A DNA stretch of 5,456 nucleotides, taken from contig CAMAUH010000313.1 in assembly GCA_945861365.1 (NCBI GenBank), positions 1 through 5,456 on the forward strand, written 5' to 3'. Positions 1-5,456 of the stretch are shown one piece after another. Below the pieces are notes generated by a model that was not told the DNA's origin, ran no database searches, and saw only the letters and a program-made list of their open reading frames with translations. The position numbers were made by a program, and so were the translations under genes. Positions within the stretch are counted from its first letter, which is position 1; the number at the start of each line of letters is the position of its first letter. The DNA is from Candidatus Kuenenia stuttgartensis (GTDB lineage: Bacteria > Planctomycetota > UBA1135 > UBA2386).

Positions 1-1
1 C

Positions 2-148
2 GCGGTGCCAGCGCAGGGAACGGCGACCAAGGGCCTCGACAAGGGCTGGCTCGTCAACACCTGGTTCCGGCTGAAGCACCCGGACTACGACGAACTGCGC
101 ACGCTGATGACGTTCCTCGGCGAGACGGTGAAGGCCGACGCGAGCTGA
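2..148 (+). CDS. C-terminal end of an unrecognised protein (5'-truncated by window edge)
   Basis: An open frame enters from the left edge and gives 48 residues before a TGA at 146-148. The translation looks like real protein: it is balanced in composition, with aromatic and acidic residues (for example GWLVNTWFRLKHPDYDELRT), unlike the Arg/Ala-rich shadow frames around it. The tail appears to be a short beta-like stretch followed by an amphipathic helix (roughly the last 20 residues) and a polar end. No family motif is recognisable, so no function is assigned. It converges on the metallopeptidase gene, with 12 nt between the two stop codons. The start lies outside the window. Confidence 0.6.
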   Translation, partial: AVPAQGTATKGLDKGWLVNTWFRLKHPDYDELRTLMTFLGETVKADAS

Positions 149-160
149 ACGCGCGCCAGC

Positions 161-162
<2 letters not shown>
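142..162. terminator. Short inverted repeat at convergent gene ends (possible bidirectional terminator)
   Basis: GAGCTG at 142-147 is complementary to CAGCTC at 157-162, giving a 6-bp stem with a 9-nt loop. It overlaps the stop codons of both converging genes (TGA 146-148 on plus, TCA 161-163 read as TGA on minus). No T-tract follows on either strand, so it is not a canonical intrinsic terminator. In GC-rich DNA a stem this short can arise by chance. Confidence 0.22.
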
Positions 163-1018
<856 letters not shown>

Positions 1019-1085
1019 CGCCGACTAGCCTAGCGTGCTGCCGCCGGTGCCGCGCTCGCGCGTCGCCCGGAGCCCGAGGAACCCG
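1019..1085. promoter_or_regulatory. Divergent intergenic region between metallopeptidase and universal stress protein genes
   Basis: These 67 nt separate two genes transcribed away from each other, so promoters for one or both must lie here or inside the 5' ends. A CTAGCCTAG element (1025-1033) sits next to the metallopeptidase start. GAGGA at 1076-1080, five nt before ATG 1086, is a good ribosome binding site for the stress protein. No convincing -35/-10 pair, FNR/FixK-type box or sigma-54 motif was found by eye. Confidence 0.4.
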
Positions 1086-1526
1086 ATGATCACGATCCGC
1101 CGCATCGTCTGCCCGACCGACTTCTCGCCTTCCGCCGCCCACGCGGCGAACCATGCCGCCGCGATGGCGAAGGCCTTCGGCGCCGAGGTCACGCTGGTGC
1201 ACGTGCTGCCGGAGATGAACTTCCCGGTCCGCGGCCTCGGCATGACCGCCATGTTCCCGCAGCTGCTGGAGGAGATGCGCGCGCGCGCGAAGGAACAGCT
1301 GCAGCAGGCGCAGGCGGCGTTCGCCGGCATTCCGTGCCGCACCGAACTGCGCGAAGGCCGGCCGCACGAAGTGATCCTCGCGGTGGCGCAGGAAGTGTCG
1401 GCCGACCTGATCGTGCTCGGCACCGCGGGCCACACGGGCCTCGCCCATGCGCTGCTCGGCAGCGTCGCCGAGCGCGTGGTACGGCTCGCGACCTGCCCGG
1501 TGCTGACGGTGCGCGGGCCGGCCTGA
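1086..1526 (+). CDS. Universal stress protein (UspA family, ATP-binding type)
   Basis: This is a 146-residue single-domain Usp, the usual length for the family. It opens with the typical first strand (MITIRRIVCPTDFS; D12 is the conserved acidic residue near the nucleotide). It ends with the ATP-binding signature G-x2-G-x9-G-S, seen as G112-TA-G115, nine residues, then G125-S126, followed by the closing strand CPVLTV. This places it with the nucleotide-binding (MJ0577-like) subgroup rather than E. coli UspA, which lacks the motif. ATG 1086 is chosen over an in-frame GTG at 1035 because GAGGA lies five nt upstream and the domain begins exactly there; the extra 17 residues would be non-conserved. 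It is cytoplasmic. Usps often belong to low-oxygen or stationary-phase regulons, so control by the neighbouring sensor system is plausible but not shown. It converges on the response regulator gene, 8 nt apart. Confidence 0.9.
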   Translation: MITIRRIVCPTDFSPSAAHAANHAAAMAKAFGAEVTLVHVLPEMNFPVRGLGMTAMFPQLLEEMRARAKEQLQQAQAAFAGIPCRTELREGRPHEVILAVAQEVSADLIVLGTAGHTGLAHALLGSVAERVVRLATCPVLTVRGPA

Positions 1527-1555
1527 GGGCCGCGTCAGACGTCGAGCAGGCCCTC
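1525..1555. terminator. Inverted repeat between convergent usp and response regulator genes (possible terminator)
   Basis: GAGGGCC at 1525-1531 is perfectly complementary to GGCCCTC at 1549-1555, giving a 7-bp GC-rich stem with a 17-nt loop that itself contains the palindrome GACGTC (1538-1543). The repeat begins in the usp stop codon and ends inside the last codons of the regulator gene. There is no T-run after either arm. It may serve as a shared bidirectional stop or mRNA 3'-end stabiliser, or be chance. Confidence 0.28.
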
Positions 1556-2200
1556 GCGGATCGCGAGGCGCGCCAGTTCCGCGGCGCTGTGGCAGTCGAG
1601 CTTGCGTTGCAGGTTCTCGCGGTGCTTCTTCACCGTGCCGAGCGACAGGCCGAGCATCGACGCGACTTCCTTGTTGGCCTTGCCGAGCGCCAGCAACTGG
1701 AACACCTCGCGTTCGCGCGGCGTCAGGTCGCTCAGCGTGCCGGTGTCGTTCGGCGTCGGCACCTCGCCGCGCACGGCGCGCGCCATGATCCCGCTGGCGA
1801 CCTTCGGCGACAGGTAGGTGTCGCCGCGGTGGATCGACTCGATCGCCAGGGTCAGCTCCTCGGGCTCGCTGTCCTTCGACAGGTAGCCGTCGGCGCCGGC
1901 CTGCAGCGCCTGCTGCACGAACTTCATCGCCTCGTGCTGCGACGCCATCAGCACGCGCGTCTTCGGCGAAGCTTTCTTCAACGGCCCGACCGCGTCGATG
2001 CCGGACATGCCGGCCATCGTGATGTCGAGGATCGCCAGATCCGGCTTCCGCTCCGCGGCGAGGGCGATCGCCGAGCGCGCATCGCCGGCCGAGCCGACGA
2101 CCTTGAAGTGGCCGTTGCGCTCGAGCAGCGACTGGAACGCGGCGCGCACGATGGCCTGATCGTCGACCAGGAGGATCGTGATGGGCTGTTTGTCCGTCAT
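1535..2200 (-). CDS. Two-component response regulator, NarL/FixJ-type (REC + LuxR HTH)
   Basis: The protein has 221 residues from ATG 2200. The receiver domain occupies about 6-122, with acidic pocket D13/D14, phospho-acceptor D59 (in LAILDITM), switch residue S87 and conserved K109. The C-terminal LuxR-type helix-turn-helix spans about 157-221: LTPREREVFQLLALG, then the recognition-helix region LGLSLGTVKKHRENLQRKL. The receiver end (GADGYLSKDSEPEEL) is the NarL type, not the K-P form seen in FixJ. It should act as a dimeric DNA-binding transcription factor once phosphorylated. It is downstream of the REC-kinase gene, with 8 nt between that gene's stop and this ATG, so the two are almost certainly co-transcribed. 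A TTG at 2212 in the same frame would add four residues and overlap the kinase stop by 4 nt (translational coupling). ATG is preferred because the family starts close to it and a GAG lies 7 nt upstream. Confidence 0.92.
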   Translation of the reverse strand: MTDKQPITILLVDDQAIVRAAFQSLLERNGHFKVVGSAGDARSAIALAAERKPDLAILDITMAGMSGIDAVGPLKKASPKTRVLMASQHEAMKFVQQALQAGADGYLSKDSEPEELTLAIESIHRGDTYLSPKVASGIMARAVRGEVPTPNDTGTLSDLTPREREVFQLLALGKANKEVASMLGLSLGTVKKHRENLQRKLDCHSAAELARLAIREGLLDV

Positions 2201-2208
2201 GGTGGTTC

Positions 2209-3285
2209 TCAAGCTTGGCCGGCTCCGCTGGCCGGCAACTGGACACGGAAGCAGGCGCCGGCGTCGGGCTGCGGCACGAAACCGATCGTGCCACCATGGG
2301 CCTCCACCACCTTGCGGCAGAAGGCGAGCCCGATACCGGTGCCGAAGTCCTTCGAACTGCGGAACGGTTTGAAGATTTCTGCGCGCAAGTGCGGAGGCAC
2401 CCCGGGCCCATCGTCGGCGACGTCGAGCACGAGGCCCGCGGGGCCCACCGTGGCGGTCACCTCGACGTGGCCCTTGCCACCGCAGGCTTCGGCCGCGTTG
2501 CGCAGCAGGTTGGTCAGCACCTCGCCGAACAACTGCGCGTCGAGCTGGGCCTTGCAGCCGGGCGGCACGGCCACGTCCACCGTCATGCCGGCGAACAGCG
2601 GCATGCGCTGCAGTTCGTGCAGGCAGCCGGTCAACAGTTCGGCGACGGCCACCGGTTGCAGGTGCAGGCGCAGCGGCTTCGCGAACGACAACGTCTCGCC
2701 GAGCATGCGCTCGATGCGGTTCAGGTTGCCGACGAACTCCTCGATCAGCACGCGGTCCTCGATGCCGAGCTTGTCGCCGACGGCGCGCAGCGCGTGGCGC
2801 AAGCTGGTGATCGGCGTGCGGATCTCGTGGGTCAGCACCGACGCCGATTCGCCGAGGGAAGCCAGGTTCTTCAGCAGCTGGATCTCCATCTGCCGCGCCT
2901 GGTCACGCTCACGCAGCACGGTGACGTGCCGCAGGCCGCGCGCCACCACCTCGAGCAGCTTGTCCTTGGTCACCGGCTTGGTGACGTAGTCGAACGCGCC
3001 GCGACGGACCGCTTCCGAAGCGGACTGCAGGTTGGGTTCGCCGGTGATCAGCACCACGGGCTCGCTGCACTGCCGGACCTCGACCACTTCGCGCAGCACC
3101 TTCAGCCCGTCGAAGTCCGGCATCACGATGTCGGTGACGAGCACCTCGAAACGGCCGGGCCACAGGTGGGCCTCGACTTCGCGGAACGACGAACCACGCG
3201 CTACCTCATGGCCCTGCTGCTCGAGGAAGCGGGCGAGGGTCTGCTGCAGACGGGTTTCGTCGTCGATGAGGACGATCTTGGCCAT
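2209..3285 (-). CDS. Soluble hybrid kinase: N-terminal receiver, then histidine kinase
   Basis: The protein has 358 residues from ATG 3285. Residues 1-118 form a receiver domain: D8/D9 pocket, phospho-acceptor D52 (in VLVTDIVMPDFDG), T81 and K103-P104. A charged helical linker (about 119-142) probably continues as a coiled coil into the DHp domain, with phospho-histidine H153 in LTHEIRTPITSLRHAL. The ATPase domain (about 245-352) has an N-box with N259 and N263 (NLLRNAAEA), a G1 box D291-DGPG, an F-box around F305-F308, and the G2 box GTGIGL at 315-320. All catalytic residues are present. There are no membrane segments or PAS/GAF sensor, so its input is presumably phosphorylation of its own receiver. 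Its likely output is the co-transcribed NarL-type regulator, and a plausible donor is the divergently encoded FixL-like kinase. No clear Shine-Dalgarno precedes the start, so translation may be weak or leaderless. Confidence 0.92.
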   Translation of the reverse strand: MAKIVLIDDETRLQQTLARFLEQQGHEVARGSSFREVEAHLWPGRFEVLVTDIVMPDFDGLKVLREVVEVRQCSEPVVLITGEPNLQSASEAVRRGAFDYVTKPVTKDKLLEVVARGLRHVTVLRERDQARQMEIQLLKNLASLGESASVLTHEIRTPITSLRHALRAVGDKLGIEDRVLIEEFVGNLNRIERMLGETLSFAKPLRLHLQPVAVAELLTGCLHELQRMPLFAGMTVDVAVPPGCKAQLDAQLFGEVLTNLLRNAAEACGGKGHVEVTATVGPAGLVLDVADDGPGVPPHLRAEIFKPFRSSKDFGTGIGLAFCRKVVEAHGGTIGFVPQPDAGACFRVQLPASGAGQA

Positions 3286-3413
3286 GCGGTGTGCGGGGCG
3301 GAGAAGCTGCCGATCATGACGTCGCCCCCGTCGATGGCGGCGGGCCCCTGTGCGTAGCGCCCCGTGGACAGAGAGCGTAGACCGCCGCGGGGCCTGGCGG
3401 ATAGGAAGAGGCG
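3286..3413. promoter_or_regulatory. Divergent control region between the two kinase genes
   Basis: These 128 nt lie between the starts of the REC-kinase (minus) and the FixL-like kinase (plus), so they should carry both promoters. For the plus gene, AGGA with a following GAG (3403-3410) just upstream of ATG 3414 is a good ribosome binding site. A small inverted repeat CCGCC/GGCGG (3382-3386 and 3396-3400) sits immediately before it and could fold in the leader. No TTGAT-N4-ATCAA (FNR/FixK) box and no sigma-54 -24/-12 motif was seen. A palindromic patch around TCATGACGTC (3315-3324) is the only other symmetric element noticed, and it is weak. Confidence 0.45.
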
Positions 3414-4745
3414 ATGGCCACCGCCCAGGGCCCGGCCCACCACCACTCTCCTCGTCATACCCGCGGCGACCTCGCGTTCGGGGCGGTCGGCGTCGCCTGC
3501 CTCGGCACCGCGGCCGTGCTCGGCACCGGCTCGCTGGTCGGTGCGGCGCTGCTGGCCGCGGGGGCGGCGTGCGGCACGGCGGTCGGCATGCGCCGCTGGT
3601 GCCGCGCGCATGCGCGCGGCTCGATCGCCGCGGCGGTGTGGGCCATCGATCGCGAGCGCAGCGCAGCGCTCGACACCGCCTCCCGCGATGCCGCGCGCTG
3701 GCTCGCGATCATCGACACGGCGACCGAAGGCATCGTGACCATCACCGCCAACGGCAGCATCGAGACCGTGAACGGCGCCGCGCTGCGGCTGTTCGGCTAT
3801 GCGGCCGGCGAACTGGTCGGCAGGAACGTGTCGATGCTGATGCCGCAGCCGTTCCAGCGCGAGCACGATGGCTACCTGCACCGCTACCTGACCACCGGCG
3901 AGAAGCGCATCATCGGCATCGGCCGCGAAGTGATCGGCCTGCGCAAGGATGGCCACGAGTTCCCGATCGACCTGTCGGTCGGCGAAGGCACCGCCAACGG
4001 CCGCCGCTTCTTCACCGCGGTCATCCGCGACATCACCGCACGCAAGGACCTGCAGTCGAAGCTGACGCAGAGCGAACGCCTGGCAGCGATCGGTGAACTG
4101 GCCGCCGGTGTCGCGCACGAGATCAACAACCCGATCAACACCGTGATCAACTGCGCGCAGCTGATCCAGGACGGCGACGACGCCGCCAGCAACTGCCAGG
4201 TGATCCAGGAGGAGGGCCAGCGCATCGCCGAGATCGTGCGCGACCTGCTGCAGTTCGCTCGCGCCGAGGAAGACCGCGCGCAACCGACCTGCTGGCCCGA
4301 AGTGGTCGCCCGCACGCTGCGGCTGCTCGGCGAGAACTGGAAGCGGCACGGCATCACGCTGGCCGTCGACGTGCCGGAGCAGTTGCCGCCGGTGCGCGGC
4401 CGCCCGCAGCAGCTGCAGCAGGTGCTGCTGAACCTGCTGATCAACGCCAAGGACGCCGTGCAGCAGGTCGATCGCAACCCGCGGCAGGTCTGGTTGACGG
4501 CCGCCGTGCAGGACGCCGGCGTGCTGCTGCTGGTGCGCGACAACGGGCCGGGCATCGCAGCGGACCTCGGCCGCCGCATCTTCGAGCCGTTCGTCACCAC
4601 CAAGCGCGCCCGCGGCGGCACCGGCCTCGGCCTGTCGATCAGCAAGAGCCTGATCGACAGCTTCGGCGGCACCATCGCGGTCGACAGCGTGCCGGGGCAG
4701 GGCGCCACGTTCCGCGTCTGGCTGCCACAGGCGACCGACGACTGA
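3414..4745 (+). CDS. FixL-like oxygen-sensing PAS histidine kinase, membrane-anchored
   Basis: The protein has 443 residues from ATG 3414, with a good ribosome binding site. Two hydrophobic segments (about 20-37 and 40-58) form a membrane hairpin. A PAS domain (about 95-210) closely resembles rhizobial FixL: E150-HDGY, RIIGIGRE and RKDG blocks. Aligned to Bradyrhizobium japonicum FixL from memory, H151 matches the proximal haem ligand His200, R157 matches Arg206 and R171 matches Arg220, which contacts bound O2. His214 is replaced by R165. The kinase core has phospho-H235 (VAHEINNPINT), an N-box with N340 and N344, a G1 box D376-NGPG, F390/F393 and the G2 box GGTGLGL at 401-407, all intact. 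In the family, deoxy-haem activates the kinase at low oxygen. FixL normally partners FixJ; here the only regulator nearby is NarL-type. The gene converges on ccoG, 3 nt between stops, consistent with control of cbb3 oxidase. The symbol fixL is withheld because orthology is not proven. Confidence 0.9.
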   Translation: MATAQGPAHHHSPRHTRGDLAFGAVGVACLGTAAVLGTGSLVGAALLAAGAACGTAVGMRRWCRAHARGSIAAAVWAIDRERSAALDTASRDAARWLAIIDTATEGIVTITANGSIETVNGAALRLFGYAAGELVGRNVSMLMPQPFQREHDGYLHRYLTTGEKRIIGIGREVIGLRKDGHEFPIDLSVGEGTANGRRFFTAVIRDITARKDLQSKLTQSERLAAIGELAAGVAHEINNPINTVINCAQLIQDGDDAASNCQVIQEEGQRIAEIVRDLLQFARAEEDRAQPTCWPEVVARTLRLLGENWKRHGITLAVDVPEQLPPVRGRPQQLQQVLLNLLINAKDAVQQVDRNPRQVWLTAAVQDAGVLLLVRDNGPGIAADLGRRIFEPFVTTKRARGGTGLGLSISKSLIDSFGGTIAVDSVPGQGATFRVWLPQATDD

Positions 4746-4755
4746 TCGTCAGTTG
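4739..4755. terminator. Tiny hairpin over both stop codons of the convergent kinase and ccoG genes
   Basis: CGACTGA (4739-4745) can pair with TCAGTTG (4749-4755) around a 3-nt TCG loop: seven pairs including one G-U on the plus-strand RNA. The two arms contain the stop codons of both genes (TGA 4743-4745; TCA 4749-4751 read as TGA on minus). On the minus-strand RNA the wobble becomes an A-C mismatch, so the structure is weaker. There is no T-tract. Confidence 0.22.
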
Positions 4756-5456
4756 CGCGAAGCGCTCGGCCCCAGCAACGGCGCCGTCGCGACGCGCACC
4801 AGTTCGCCATCCGGATCGTCGCAGCGGACCGTGAGCTCGCAGCGCAAGCCGGCCTTGAACTCGCTGCGCGGCACGTAGACGTGCACGGCGATGCGCCGAT
4901 CGGCGAGCGATTCGAGCTCGACCTCCGGCGACGCGATGACGGTCTGCGCGATGGCCGGGCCGGTGGCCACGACGTGGAACTCCCGCTTGCCGCCGCGCTT
5001 GTTGATCAGATGCAGCTCGAACACGTTGTGTACGCGTTCGCCTTCGAGCGCGAAGGCACTGCCGCCGGTGCGGATCAGGCTCGCCTCGAACGGCCGGCGC
5101 CGCGTCGACGCCAGCGTGAACGCCGTGATGCCGGCGAGCATCATCACCGCGTACATCACGACGCGACCGCGCAGGAACCGCCGCTTGCCCTGCTCCAACC
5201 CGCGCTGGCTGTCGTAGCGCACGAGGCCCTTCGGGCGCGACAGCTTGGCCATCACGTCGTCACAGGCATCGATGCAGTTGGCGCAGCCGACGCACTCGAG
5301 CTGGGTGCCGTTGCGGATGTCGATGCCGGTCGGGCACACCGCCACGCAGCGGAAGCAGTCGACGCAGTCGCCGGCACCGGTGGTGCCCGCCGCCCCGCGC
5401 GGTTCGCCGCGCTTCTTGTCGTAGCCGACCAGCACGGTGTCCGGGTCGTAGAGCGC
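4749..5456 (-). CDS. ccoG: CcoG/FixG, cbb3 oxidase assembly ferredoxin-like protein (N-terminus cut by window edge)
   Basis: The frame is open to the last base, giving 235 residues of the C-terminal half; full-length family members are roughly 450-500 residues. Visible in order: the family block LYDPDTVLVGYDKKRGEPRG; two [4Fe-4S] motifs, C31-x2-C34-x2-C37-x3-C41-P and C55-x2-C58-x2-C61-x3-C65; one transmembrane helix (about 99-117); and a C-terminal Ig-like domain (about 121-230, FixG_C type) that in this family lies on the periplasmic side. CcoG is a membrane iron-sulfur protein reported to reduce Cu(II) to Cu(I) for copper delivery during cbb3-type cytochrome c oxidase assembly. It is usually encoded beside ccoNOQP and ccoHIS, which would be expected to the right of the window. 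The GTG at 5435 is an internal valine, not the start, because conserved family sequence continues upstream of it. Confidence 0.93.
   Translation of the reverse strand, partial: ALYDPDTVLVGYDKKRGEPRGAAGTTGAGDCVDCFRCVAVCPTGIDIRNGTQLECVGCANCIDACDDVMAKLSRPKGLVRYDSQRGLEQGKRRFLRGRVVMYAVMMLAGITAFTLASTRRRPFEASLIRTGGSAFALEGERVHNVFELHLINKRGGKREFHVVATGPAIAQTVIASPEVELESLADRRIAVHVYVPRSEFKAGLRCELTVRCDDPDGELVRVATAPLLGPSASRN

Noticed and set aside
1035..1085. Upstream GTG start for the universal stress protein
   Set aside because: It would add 17 unconserved residues and has no ribosome binding site, whereas ATG 1086 has GAGGA five nt upstream.
1334..2989. Long plus-strand open frame (551 codons) opposite the regulator and REC-kinase genes
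   Set aside because: Its translation is rich in Arg, Ala and His with no domain, and it lies across two well-supported minus-strand genes. Long antisense frames are expected in GC-rich coding DNA.
3315..3324. TCATGACGTC palindromic patch as an operator
   Set aside because: It is short, matches no operator I know, and is not repeated in the other intergenic regions.
2215..3357. Plus-strand open frame of 380 codons fully opposite the REC-kinase
   Set aside because: Low-complexity composition (His, Gln, Arg, Asp runs) and exact overlap with an intact kinase; it is a shadow frame.
3201..4349. Minus-strand open frame of 382 codons opposite the FixL-like kinase
   Set aside because: Antisense to conserved PAS and kinase sequence, and it has no recognisable domain.
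5433..5435. GTG as the start codon of ccoG
   Set aside because: Conserved CcoG sequence (ALYDPDT) continues in frame to the window edge, so this is an internal valine of a truncated gene.

Overview
This is a visibly GC-rich, densely packed bacterial window with no RNA genes, mobile elements or CRISPR. A cbb3-oxidase assembly gene, a FixL-type haem-PAS kinase and NarL-type two-component proteins point to a Gram-negative bacterium able to respire at low oxygen. A proteobacterium, or another high-GC phylum such as Planctomycetota or Myxococcota, would fit. The sequence alone does not settle the phylum.

Layout, left to right: the 3' end of an unrecognised plus-strand gene (2-148); a minus-strand TPR-like protein ending in a zincin-like metallopeptidase domain (161-1018); a plus-strand ATP-binding-type universal stress protein (1086-1526); a minus-strand operon in which a soluble REC-histidine kinase (2209-3285) is followed after 8 nt by a NarL/LuxR-type response regulator (1535-2200); a plus-strand membrane PAS-histidine kinase whose PAS domain carries the FixL haem signature (3414-4745); and, minus strand and cut by the window edge, the C-terminal half of the cbb3 oxidase assembly protein CcoG/FixG (4749-5456).

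The central theme is oxygen-responsive control of respiration. The FixL-like kinase has no receiver and no adjacent FixJ-type regulator. It is divergent from a kinase that begins with its own receiver domain, which is followed by the only DNA-binding regulator in view. The simplest reading is a branched relay: FixL-like sensor to the receiver and/or the regulator, with the REC-kinase feeding the same regulator. Candidate targets are the neighbouring cco/fix genes and the universal stress protein. The wiring is inference; the domain order and key residues are visible.

Transcription units alternate in direction. The three convergent junctions have only 12, 8 and 3 nt between stop codons, and each lies at a short inverted repeat. 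The two divergent gaps (1019-1085 and 3286-3413) are the likely promoter regions. No stretch over 300 nt lacks a gene.
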